Source: Pseudidiomarina atlantica (GTDB lineage: Bacteria; Pseudomonadota; Gammaproteobacteria; Enterobacterales; Alteromonadaceae). Taken from it: DNA of 64,000 nucleotides. This document shows, one piece after another, positions 30,877 to 38,364 of the stretch. The translations under genes and the position numbers were made by a program. The notes under the pieces are model-generated. The model worked only from the letters and a program-made list of their open reading frames with translations. It ran no database searches and had not been told where the DNA came from. The first letter of the stretch is position 1, and every line of letters starts with the position of its first letter. Location: positions 248,001 through 312,000 of the forward strand of contig NZ_JPIN01000001.1 of the NCBI RefSeq assembly GCF_000753735.1, read 5' to 3'.

Positions 30877-31920
30877 CTAACTGTCGATGCCAAAGTATCG
30901 ACGCAGCTGGTCACGTAAGTTCGGCGGCGTACCGTGAATGGTCAACTTATCAGTCTGTGGATCATACTCCACGCGAGCACCCAATAAGTCTTGCTCAAAT
31001 GCCACACTCAAGCCCCCACCTTGGCCTTGGAACTTCACCAGCTTTTTCAACGTGCTGCGATCGGTAGGAAATTCTTCAACCAATGCATGCTCGGCTTGCT
31101 GTTGATTAAAATCGGCAAAGCTGCGTTCGCGCGGCAAGCTCTCACGCAATTGTTCAGAGAGATCTTTCACCCGAACCGGCTCGCCTTGCTGCCACTGTTG
31201 ATCACAAATCTCGTAAACTGATTTGCGTAACTGTCGCGCTTCATCAGCGGGTAGTTGCTCTTCTCGCGCATACTTGTGGATACTTTCAACCAACTGTTGG
31301 GATTGCTTTTTGGCATTTAGTCCTTCGGCACAGCCGAGGAAATCAAGAAAGAAATCAGAAACCTTGCGCCCGGCACGACCTTTAATAAACGAAATATAGC
31401 TATTCGATTCGGGCTCTTCTTGCCACTCGGTCAAGTTCACTGATGCTGCCAACTGCACTTTGCTAATGGCCAACTGTGATGAGCGATCAACACTCAAGTC
31501 AGCCGCAATGGTGACACCGTCTTGGCTAGGCAAGAAGGCAACCACTAGATAGTCTTGACCGCGCTCGCGGTAACTAGCGAGCAGCAAAAATCCGGCTTCG
31601 AGAATGCCATAATGTTGTAGTTGTTGATGTAGCAACTTAGCGCTTTGCTGCGAGAAGTCGACAAACTCAAGTTGCTGTTGATGCCATTGAGTCAATAGCT
31701 CTGGAAAGTTGCTCTCGACGCTCACTTCATGTTCGTCTTCGGCGCGTAAAAAGCGTGCATACCCTTTACTGGGTTTAGCTTGATAGACTTGCGTAAGTTC
31801 TTCCAATAACAAGCTGACTTCGTCATTAATCGCCAGTGTTGCTGGTGCTACGCGCAGGCCAATTTGGCCATCGTTAGTGTAAAACTGATGAATGATGCTG
31901 TGTTGTACTTCTGCATGCAT
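30877..31920 (-). CDS. yejK: nucleoid-associated protein YejK/NdpA
   Basis: 347 aa from ATG at 31920 (TTG at 31926 is an alternative with better spacing to GAAGGGCAG). 37-kDa nucleoid-associated protein family: FYTNDGQIGLRVAP, YARFLRAEDEHEVSVESNFPELL, IKGRAGRKVSDFFLDFLGCAEGLNAKKQSQQLV and the C-terminal VEYDPQTDKLTIHGTPPNLRDQL are typical. Divergent from yejL, the same layout as in E. coli. Confidence 0.94.
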   Translation of the reverse strand: MHAEVQHSIIHQFYTNDGQIGLRVAPATLAINDEVSLLLEELTQVYQAKPSKGYARFLRAEDEHEVSVESNFPELLTQWHQQQLEFVDFSQQSAKLLHQQLQHYGILEAGFLLLASYRERGQDYLVVAFLPSQDGVTIAADLSVDRSSQLAISKVQLAASVNLTEWQEEPESNSYISFIKGRAGRKVSDFFLDFLGCAEGLNAKKQSQQLVESIHKYAREEQLPADEARQLRKSVYEICDQQWQQGEPVRVKDLSEQLRESLPRERSFADFNQQQAEHALVEEFPTDRSTLKKLVKFQGQGGGLSVAFEQDLLGARVEYDPQTDKLTIHGTPPNLRDQLRRYFGIDS

Positions 31921-31990
31921 GGTCAACTACTGCCCTTCTGCAATCCCTGTGTTAAGATTGCGCCATTCTAACATGTGAGGAAATAATTCG

Positions 31991-32212
31991 ATGCCTATCG
32001 TGTCAAAATATGACGTGACCCGCCAACAACAATTGCTCGATGCGGTACTAGCACCGCTGCAGCAAGACCAAGTACCGGTCGATCTCGCACTCATGACGCT
32101 AGGTAATGCTGTCACGCATATCCTTGAATCTCATTATCCACCGGCAAAAGCTCAGCAAGTAGCTGAACAATTTGGCAAAGTGCTGCTACAATCTATTTCT
32201 AAATCAGCTTAA
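31991..32212 (+). CDS. yejL: YejL family protein (DUF1414)
   Basis: 73 aa, helical, cytoplasmic, no known activity. The DUF1414 pattern is clear (MPIVSKYDVTRQQQLL...VPVDLALMTLGNAVTHIL). GAGGA precedes the ATG. 12 bases from yejM and always its neighbour in related genomes. Confidence 0.92.
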   Translation: MPIVSKYDVTRQQQLLDAVLAPLQQDQVPVDLALMTLGNAVTHILESHYPPAKAQQVAEQFGKVLLQSISKSA

Positions 32213-32224
32213 ATCAGGTTGCAC

Positions 32225-33829
32225 ATGAGACAACGCAGACAGCGGCGCGACAAAATTGCACGACTTATTAGTTGGGGGCATTGGTTCACCTTTTTTAATA
32301 TTCTGCTCGCGCTTGCTATCGGTACGCTGTATATCGAAGCTGCGGATACCCCGTCGACAGTTCTAGCCGGGGTTTACATGATTATGAGTTGGCTGGGGCA
32401 TTTTGCTTTCTTGCCGTTTATTGTCTTTATTATTTTGATCTTTCCGTTTTGTCTGCTGATACCCTACACCCGCTTTCTTCGTGGTATCGCTACGCTGGTT
32501 GCGTCCTTTGGCTTGATTGCCTTGGTCGCAGATGCCTTGTTCTTTCGCCAGTACGGTTATCACCTAAACACCTATTCGCTTTCGCAACTTGCGGTCGATG
32601 CTGAGTCAACCTTTGCCGGTGCAAGCTTTGTGTTGTTATTGGGTATGTTATTACTGTTCGTGGTGCTCTTGGTATTCGAACTCGTGCTTGCCAATATTGC
32701 CTGGAAGCGTCTTGATCGTCTTAAGCAACGCCACTGGGGCGCCGCCTTTAGTGCTGTCTTTGTGCTGTGTTTTCTCACCAGTCATAGCGTGCATATCTGG
32801 GCTGATGCCGTATTTTATGACCCCATTACCAAGCAGGATGATTTATTTCCATTATCTTACCCCACTACAGCACGCACACTGATGAGCAAACATGGTTGGC
32901 TGGTAGAGGAGCGACTACAGGCAACCGACCGCCTATTGCGCGAGACTGCTTCGATTGAGCTGAAGTATCCGCAGCGTCCCCTCATGTGCGCGCGTGAAAC
33001 CAATGCAGTTAATAGTCACGTGGTGTTATTCAATCATCTAACAGCCGCACAACAACAGCAGTTGCTGGCAGCATTACCAGAATTGCAACCGCTGGCCACA
33101 CCGGTGTTAGGTCAAACCAACACCCAAGCAGGTTGGTTCGAACTGTTCTACGGTTTAGCTGATATTTACGCCGGTCCGGTGTTAGAGCAGCAGCAGCAGC
33201 CAGCGTTTTGGCAACAACTGAACGATTACCAAGTGGCGTTCAATGTCCGAGGTGACCACGCAGCATTCGCCGTGCCAGAGTTTTTACATGCAGCGCCACG
33301 CGGAAGTTATCGCGAGCGCATCGACATCAGACTCAGCTCCACCATAGAGCCAGAGCTTATCGAGTCGTTACAACAAGCAATAGCCGCTGGTGAACAGGTA
33401 TTAGTTACGGCACTTACGCCGAATCATGACATTGGTAATAGCATTGAAGCCTTCGCAATGAGTGAAATGACCGTGCCCGCCTTCACTACTAGCAATCTAC
33501 AATTTGCCGAGCAAGACGTGATTTTGCTTACCGATATAATGCCAAGCTTAGTGACGCAATATATTAACTGCAGCGACGGCGTAAAATCCTTTGCGACGGG
33601 TAAAAACCTATTCGATGCTGGCGAGCGCCGGTTTCCAGTGTTAACTAGTTTTGGTCGTGAGCTGGTGGTGTACGATGCATCCACAACAACGGTCATCAAC
33701 GCGAACGGCGCGATGCGCTCATTCGATAACAGCACCTTGCAACCACAGCCGTCGTTTTCGCCAGCAACCCCAGTTTTGGTCGATGGCTTGAAGCATTTGC
33801 AACGCTTTAATGCGCAAACTGTGCAATAA
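32225..33829 (+). CDS. yejM: YejM/PbgA-like inner-membrane protein (DUF3413) with reduced periplasmic domain
   Basis: 534 aa from ATG at 32225 (TTG at 32219 possible). Five N-terminal membrane segments (about 20-190) match the DUF3413 part of YejM, which in E. coli binds lipopolysaccharide and restrains LpxC degradation. The periplasmic part ends with the family pattern VILLTDIMPSLVTQYINCSDGVKSFATGKNLF. It is about 50 residues shorter than E. coli YejM (586 aa), and I cannot find the alkaline-phosphatase-type opening (N-x-[LIV]3-D-x-LR) or metal-binding residues. The domain is probably non-catalytic. Position yejL-yejM-tRNA-Pro is as in E. coli. Confidence 0.85.
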   Translation: MRQRRQRRDKIARLISWGHWFTFFNILLALAIGTLYIEAADTPSTVLAGVYMIMSWLGHFAFLPFIVFIILIFPFCLLIPYTRFLRGIATLVASFGLIALVADALFFRQYGYHLNTYSLSQLAVDAESTFAGASFVLLLGMLLLFVVLLVFELVLANIAWKRLDRLKQRHWGAAFSAVFVLCFLTSHSVHIWADAVFYDPITKQDDLFPLSYPTTARTLMSKHGWLVEERLQATDRLLRETASIELKYPQRPLMCARETNAVNSHVVLFNHLTAAQQQQLLAALPELQPLATPVLGQTNTQAGWFELFYGLADIYAGPVLEQQQQPAFWQQLNDYQVAFNVRGDHAAFAVPEFLHAAPRGSYRERIDIRLSSTIEPELIESLQQAIAAGEQVLVTALTPNHDIGNSIEAFAMSEMTVPAFTTSNLQFAEQDVILLTDIMPSLVTQYINCSDGVKSFATGKNLFDAGERRFPVLTSFGRELVVYDASTTTVINANGAMRSFDNSTLQPQPSFSPATPVLVDGLKHLQRFNAQTVQ

Positions 33830-33830
33830 A

Positions 33831-33854
33831 GCAGCAGTTGCTGCGTTTTCGCAG
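33831..33854 (+). terminator. possible weak terminator after yejM
   Basis: Two mutually exclusive small hairpins directly after the stop: GCAGC-AGTT-GCTGC (33831-33844) followed by GTTTTC, and CTGCG-TTTT-CGCAG (33841-33854). Tails are short; termination would be partial. Confidence 0.3.
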
Positions 33855-33863
33855 TTGCAAAGC

Positions 33864-33891
33864 TTGAGTAATTGCGAAAAAACCGTAATAT
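33864..33891 (+). promoter_or_regulatory. promoter of tRNA-Pro
   Basis: TTGAGT (33864-33869), 16-base spacer, TAATAT (33886-33891), then the GC-rich discriminator AGCCGGTC as at stable-RNA promoters; predicted start a few bases before the tRNA. Confidence 0.5.
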
Positions 33892-33904
33892 AGCCGGTCT
33901 CGGT

Positions 33905-33981
33905 CGGCGTGTGGCGCAGTTTGGTAGCGCACTGTCATGGGGTGTCAGGGGTCGCTGGTTCAAATCCAGTCACGCCGACCA
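33905..33981 (+). tRNA. tRNA-Pro (anticodon GGG)
   Basis: 77 nt with encoded CCA. Acceptor CGGCGTG / CACGCCG, anticodon loop ATGGGGT (GGG), T-arm CTGGTTCAAATCCAG. The anticodon stem CTGTC/GTCAG contains a T-T mismatch, which the E. coli GGG-type tRNA-Pro also has. E. coli proL lies at the same place, after yejM. Confidence 0.96.
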
Positions 33982-33998
33982 ATTCTCTTCTTAAGTTG

Positions 33999-35375
33999 CT
34001 AGGTTCGGCTCACACTGCCAAGCCACTGCACCAGCTCAGTTGCTAATTTGCTCTCATTGATATCCGGCAAGCGCTCGCGTAGCGGTGCCAGCAGTTGTTC
34101 GAGTTCTTTTGCTTCACTGCGCGACAACCGTTGCTGTTGAATGCCCTGCGCGTCAATACGCAATGCCTCGGTTGCGGCATGACCACGTTTACTTAACTGC
34201 TGCAACAGTAACAACTGTCTACCGACCAGTGTCACCAACGTCACACTATCGATTTGTAACACACGCTCGCCCGTGATTTTCTGCTTGATCTTATCGCCAA
34301 AATAACGCCAGCTCTGGTACAAGCCTCCAGCTGCAGCACCGAGTGCAGTCGCAGCCCCCAAGCTCATGCCACCGACTAATAAGTCGATACCTGCGCCTGC
34401 CGCTGCCCCCGCTCCTACACCAAACCCGGCATCTTTGCCCCAAGCCTTTAAAGTGGCGTCGGCGAAAAGATCTTCGCGCCATTCACCTTGCTCGATATCG
34501 ATGGCATCAAGCTCTGCGTCGCCTGCTAGAAAGGCAAAGCGGGTTAGTAACTCCTGCACAGTCTGTTGCTCGCGCGTTCTGATGCGGTGGCGTAGCTCAC
34601 TGACGTGTTGATTGAGCGTCGCCTCGTCCACACTGGCTGGTATACGCAGCTGTAACTTGCTGACATCAATCAGTAATTGCGCAATGGCATGTAGGCTTTG
34701 CGCATATCGCTGCTGACGTTGTTGCTGGCGATGTAGCAGTAACTGTTGCAACGGTTGCTGCGCTGACGGCAACACGGTTGTTAAACTGGTGAACAATTGC
34801 TGTTCACCGCCTTCTGGTGGCGACACAGTGTCAAAAGCAACAACGGCATGTAGATTGACTTTAGCAAGCGCCTGTTGCCACTCTTGTTGTCGGCTATGAG
34901 GACTCGCGGTGAAATTCAATACGGGCAATAAAGGCTTGCCGCAACGCGAAAGTATATGCAATTCATCTTGAAATTTTTGCAATACAGGCTCCCTACTATC
35001 AATCACATAGAAGGCAGCGTCTGACTGTAACAGTTGTCGTAGCACTTTGGCTTCTTGATTGAAGTAGCCCTGAGCCTCGGTACTTTGTAAAAACTGTTCG
35101 ACCTGTGCTGGGCCATCGTGACGATATTGTTGCCGGTAGTTTTCAAGTAAAGCATACAGCTCTTCCCCCGACTCCAAACCGGGCGTATCGTAAAAGCTCA
35201 TCACCTGCTGTTGTTCGAGCCAGACACCTTGTTCGAGCACGTCGCGCGTGGTGCTTGGGGTTTGTTCAACCGCACCAAAGTCACGTTGCTGCAACAGGGT
35301 TCGCAACAATGACGTCTTGCCAGCATTGGTATGCCCAACCACAGCAATGCGCAATGAACTAGTCGACGCGGACAT
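33999..35375 (-). CDS. GTPase with DUF3482 domain
   Basis: 458 aa from ATG at 35375, chosen because GGAG lies 6 bases upstream; an ATG at 35387 has no site. N-terminal Era/Obg-type G domain: P-loop GHTNAGKTSL, switch II DTPGL, but an N/TKxD motif is replaced by LNFTA. The rest is alpha-helical with a Gly/Ala-rich hydrophobic stretch near residues 320-355 (GVGAGAAAGAGIDLLVGG, then GAATALGAAAGGLYQSW) that could insert in or lie on membrane. It overlaps the DUF2868 membrane protein gene by 17 bases, and the two families co-occur. Function unknown; a membrane-linked GTPase system is an inference. Confidence 0.82.
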   Translation of the reverse strand: MSASTSSLRIAVVGHTNAGKTSLLRTLLQQRDFGAVEQTPSTTRDVLEQGVWLEQQQVMSFYDTPGLESGEELYALLENYRQQYRHDGPAQVEQFLQSTEAQGYFNQEAKVLRQLLQSDAAFYVIDSREPVLQKFQDELHILSRCGKPLLPVLNFTASPHSRQQEWQQALAKVNLHAVVAFDTVSPPEGGEQQLFTSLTTVLPSAQQPLQQLLLHRQQQRQQRYAQSLHAIAQLLIDVSKLQLRIPASVDEATLNQHVSELRHRIRTREQQTVQELLTRFAFLAGDAELDAIDIEQGEWREDLFADATLKAWGKDAGFGVGAGAAAGAGIDLLVGGMSLGAATALGAAAGGLYQSWRYFGDKIKQKITGERVLQIDSVTLVTLVGRQLLLLQQLSKRGHAATEALRIDAQGIQQQRLSRSEAKELEQLLAPLRERLPDINESKLATELVQWLGSVSRT

Positions 35376-36660
35376 AAGCGACTCCATACTGATCGAGTAG
35401 TTGTTGCCACTGATTTAGGTAAGTCGCGGCAGGACTATCCACCAGTTGCACTATCAATTTTTGAGTGTATTGCGCGGTCTGACTTAACAAACGCATGCTG
35501 CCGCGGTCAGGCGTGCTCCGACAATCAATGCGCAGTGTCACCAGCGCGCGCGGCTGTTGTTGTAAGTCGCTTAGCCAACGTTGCTTATCAGCGTAGCTTG
35601 CAAGTACCCCAAAGTAGTTCGTCAAGGTGCTCGCGACCTGTGCTTGCGCTGATTCAAAATCTAAACTTGCAGCTAGCTCACCGCTACCTTGTTGCGCGTA
35701 TTGAAACCTGAGGTGCTCGGCCGCGTTGCCAGTGTCGGCATCAACGACTCGTGGCGCGTGCGCACTGCGTGTTTGTTGCAGCTCTTGCACGACGTGAATA
35801 TGCCCCGCTGCCTGTAAATCAAGCTGCATGCGTCGTACCCGAAAAGCAAACAGCAGCAAGCATAGCACCACGGCGAACAACCGCGGCAATACTGCGTAAA
35901 ACAACACACAGACGGATAACCAGCGCCCGGCTAAATTTGCAAAATAAGGCTCCTGTTGTGCCTCAATCGGCGGTAATTGCACCCCAAGCAGTAGTTCTGG
36001 CAAATAGTTGATGAGCTGCGCCAACATTAACAACTGAGGTTCGTCAAGAATGGTGGTCGCCCAATGAAATTGGTAATTGTTAAAGCTCAAGTACAGCAAC
36101 AAGGTGAGCCAACTCGCAGCACCGATCAGCAACCAAAAGCCATGAGAGACAGCACCGGTCAATGGCACCAACAGGCGCTGTTGTTGTACCATGCGTAACC
36201 ATGCGTCGCTCAATTGCTGTGCAGCGGCATCTCTGACCAACCAGCTATTGAGACTCATAGCAATATGGCTGATGCCACGCGGCTTTGCTGAATGTGTAGC
36301 GAGCAATAACCACAGCAGTAACAGCAATAGGTTGGGCACTACCAGAATAGCGACCGCGAACAATAGTGAAATCGGCGGTGGTTGTTGCAGCAGTGTTTGC
36401 ACCGCTCCTGCGCCTAGCAACACCGCGATAAAGCCAAACAATACCATCAGCAGCCGCCGCATGTTTTGCCAGCGGTGCAATTGTTGTGTGGTTCCGCGGC
36501 GTTCAGCGAGGCGCTCAGCGCGACGCAAAAGCTCTAGCTGCGGTGCGGCATCGGTATATTCCTGACGATGAAACAACTGTTGTTGGCGCGCAAAGTCATG
36601 TTGATCGTGTTGGCGTTGCAACTCTGCAAGCCAGAAGCGCTCAAAACGAGATAAACTCAA
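35359..36660 (-). CDS. DUF2868 family membrane protein
   Basis: 433 aa. A charged N-terminal helix region (1-65), then about four membrane segments (near 68-90, 95-125, 165-200 and 250-280) and a C-terminal soluble region (about 290-433) with LVTLRIDCRSTPDRGSMRLLSQ and LVDSPAATYLNQWQQLL. It has many Leu and Gln residues. I recognise it as DUF2868, a partner of DUF3482 GTPases; no activity is known. Translationally coupled to the GTPase gene, and 18 bases downstream of a small exported protein gene on the same strand. Confidence 0.78.
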   Translation of the reverse strand: MSLSRFERFWLAELQRQHDQHDFARQQQLFHRQEYTDAAPQLELLRRAERLAERRGTTQQLHRWQNMRRLLMVLFGFIAVLLGAGAVQTLLQQPPPISLLFAVAILVVPNLLLLLLWLLLATHSAKPRGISHIAMSLNSWLVRDAAAQQLSDAWLRMVQQQRLLVPLTGAVSHGFWLLIGAASWLTLLLYLSFNNYQFHWATTILDEPQLLMLAQLINYLPELLLGVQLPPIEAQQEPYFANLAGRWLSVCVLFYAVLPRLFAVVLCLLLFAFRVRRMQLDLQAAGHIHVVQELQQTRSAHAPRVVDADTGNAAEHLRFQYAQQGSGELAASLDFESAQAQVASTLTNYFGVLASYADKQRWLSDLQQQPRALVTLRIDCRSTPDRGSMRLLSQTAQYTQKLIVQLVDSPAATYLNQWQQLLDQYGVAYVRVD

Positions 36661-36678
36661 AGAAACGTCCTACTCAGC

Positions 36679-36918
36679 TTAATCAAAGGACATGCGGCGC
36701 TGGCACGTCGCAGTTTGGAGGTCATCGGATACGGCAACGTAGTAGCCGCTAGGGCACTCAATCCGTAACGTCGTAGGATCGGCTTTTTGCGTCGCTTGCT
36801 TTTTCAAATTGCCACTGACTTCCGCTAAGTCGATATCGGGCAATAAGTGCGACCCAAAGCCGTAATAATAATGATATAGCGCTGCTGCAAAAATCGCTAA
36901 AATGAGCAATTTGCGCAT
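36679..36918 (-). CDS. small hypothetical protein with N-terminal anchor
   Basis: 79 aa. N-terminal hydrophobic segment (MRKLLILAIFAAALYHYYYG) that is a signal peptide or single anchor, then a hydrophilic domain with two cysteines in RIECPSGYYVAVSDDLQTATCQRR, which could form a disulfide outside the cytoplasm. No family recognised. It lies 18 bases upstream of the DUF2868 gene on the same strand, so it probably belongs to that module. Confidence 0.6.
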   Translation of the reverse strand: MRKLLILAIFAAALYHYYYGFGSHLLPDIDLAEVSGNLKKQATQKADPTTLRIECPSGYYVAVSDDLQTATCQRRMSFD

Positions 36919-37014
36919 AGTGGCTCACTCCCACCCTGATTTAAAGGTAAACGAAATAAAGGCAAATCAATCCTCTATTTAATAGCAGCAGCGCACAAAA
37001 TACAATGCAACAGT

Positions 37015-37347
37015 TTAGTCAATTTTTTCCAACTTCACTGCCGTACCAAAAACCAATAATTCAGCGGCACCTTGCGCCAACATCGAGGTGGTAAAACGCA
37101 CACTAACAATGGCCTCGGCTTGCAATGCACGCGCTTCATCAACCATTCGATCAAGCACTTGTTCGCGACTTTCTGCCATCAGTTTAGTGTAGTCGTTAAT
37201 CTCACCGCCGACGATATTCTTCAATCCGGCGAGAATATCGCGGCCAATGTGACGTGCGCGAATGGTGTTGCCACGGACAATGCCCAAGTGTTCAGTGATG
37301 CGGTAACCCGCCAAAGTTTCGGTTGTCACTACTGGAATTGTTTTCAT
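37015..37347 (-). CDS. ybjQ: YbjQ family protein (DUF74)
   Basis: 110 aa, normal for the YbjQ/UPF0145 family: TTETLAGYRITEHLGIVRGNTIRARHIGRDILAGLKNIVGGEINDYTKLMAESREQVLDRMVDEARALQAEAIVSVRF. Homologues form pentamers; the suggested metal binding is unproven. Its ATG overlaps the stop of the anti-sigma gene (ATGA), so here it belongs to the ECF sigma operon. Confidence 0.9.
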   Translation of the reverse strand: MKTIPVVTTETLAGYRITEHLGIVRGNTIRARHIGRDILAGLKNIVGGEINDYTKLMAESREQVLDRMVDEARALQAEAIVSVRFTTSMLAQGAAELLVFGTAVKLEKID

Positions 37348-37787
37348 AATTGCACCTTCTTATAGCGATCGGTTTTTGCTTGTTGCTTACGCTGCCATGC
37401 CACGCCAATAAAGAGCACAGTCAAGCCCAAATAAACTGCGCCAACAGCTAGTTTCAGCCAGATCGGCAGACTAGCATCTTGTACATACTGATATGCGGCC
37501 CATCCGCCAATCACTAACAGACCGACCAACATTAAGAGCCAACCGAGCCATTGCCACACTGGAGTTGTGGTGGTCTGCAAATGTGGCATAGTTGGTTCTG
37601 GCATTGTTTGCTGCGCAGCACGTAGCGCCGCACTTTGTTGCTCAAGTTGCGCTAATTTGGCGCTGCAATACTCGCAACGCTGCAGGTGTTGCTGCAACAA
37701 TTGCTGTTGTTGTTGGGTGAGCTCGTTATCCAGAGCGCCACTTAGTAAAGGTTCGTACAAAGCGCACTCGCGGGTTGCTTCAGTCAT
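37344..37787 (-). CDS. zinc-finger anti-sigma factor, membrane bound
   Basis: 147 aa from ATG at 37787, preceded by GAGGAG; the longer frame from a TTG at 37808 includes the ribosome binding site. N-terminal zf-HC2/ZAS-type motif H-x3-C-x2-C in QHLQRCEYC (about residue 38), a Gln-rich helix, then two membrane segments near the C-terminus (VWQWLGWLLMLVGLLVIGGWAAY and WLKLAVGAVYLGLTVLFIGVAW). Most ZAS anti-sigmas have one. It overlaps the sigma gene by 8 bases and ybjQ by 4. Confidence 0.82.
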   Translation of the reverse strand: MTEATRECALYEPLLSGALDNELTQQQQQLLQQHLQRCEYCSAKLAQLEQQSAALRAAQQTMPEPTMPHLQTTTTPVWQWLGWLLMLVGLLVIGGWAAYQYVQDASLPIWLKLAVGAVYLGLTVLFIGVAWQRKQQAKTDRYKKVQL

Positions 37788-38280
37788 TCGCTTGTTCTCC
37801 TCGCTCAAGTTGTTGCAACTGCAGTCGCAAAGCTTCGCGAGCGCGTGCCAATCGCGACATCACGGTACCTTGTGGAATCTGCATAATGGTCGCAATTTCA
37901 GCGTAGCTGCAGTCATTGAGTTCACGTAGTACCAACACATCACTCTGCGCAAAAGGCAATAACGACAGCGCTTTTAGCGCGTTAGATTCAGCAGGTAACG
38001 GCGTATTGACCACTTCCTCAAGCGTGCTGATGGCATCTAACGTCGTTAACTTTTTGCGTTGGCGTAACAGATCGAGACTACGAAAGCGTACCACTTGTAA
38101 AAACCAGGCTTTCACTTTGGCGGTTTCGGGAAACCCTTTGGTTGTGAAGGCGCTGATTAAAGCATCGTGCAAACAATCTTCCGCTGAACTTTGGCATTGC
38201 AACAATTGCTGTGCCAACAGCTGCGCCCCGCGTAAGTGCGGTTGTAAAAGCTGATAGCGTTGTTGTTGCAGTGTTTGCAT
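37780..38280 (-). CDS. ECF-family RNA polymerase sigma factor
   Basis: 166 aa. Region 2 (SSAEDCLHDALISAFTTKG...KVKAWFLQVVRFRSLDLLRQRKK; -10 recognition) and region 4 (LSLLPFAQSDVLVLRELNDCSYAEIATIMQIPQGTVMSRLARAREALRLQL; -35 helix-turn-helix) are clear. Directly followed by its membrane anti-sigma factor. A GGAATA-N16-CGTC motif 39-64 bases before its start suggests that it transcribes its own operon. The inducing stress is not known. Confidence 0.9.
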   Translation of the reverse strand: MQTLQQQRYQLLQPHLRGAQLLAQQLLQCQSSAEDCLHDALISAFTTKGFPETAKVKAWFLQVVRFRSLDLLRQRKKLTTLDAISTLEEVVNTPLPAESNALKALSLLPFAQSDVLVLRELNDCSYAEIATIMQIPQGTVMSRLARAREALRLQLQQLERGEQAND

Positions 38281-38318
38281 GAATCCAGTGCCCTGTTAAG
38301 TGGTACGTTCCTCAATAA

Positions 38319-38344
38319 GACGAAGCAGTGTTAGAGTTTATTCC
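38319..38344 (-). promoter_or_regulatory. ECF-type promoter of the sigma operon
   Basis: Minus strand: GGAATA (38344-38339), 16-base spacer, CGTCTTA (38322-38316). GGAAT/C at -35 and CGTC at -10 are the common elements of ECF-controlled promoters. Predicted start about 30 bases before the sigma ATG. It occupies the 84-base gap between the ABC gene and the sigma gene. Confidence 0.6.
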
Positions 38345-38364
38345 ATTATTGATTCGGCCAGCAG

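Noticed and set aside
33941-33960. tRNA-Pro as a pseudogene because of the T-T mismatch in the anticodon stem
   Set aside because: The same mismatch is in the functional E. coli GGG-type tRNA-Pro, and all other stems are intact.
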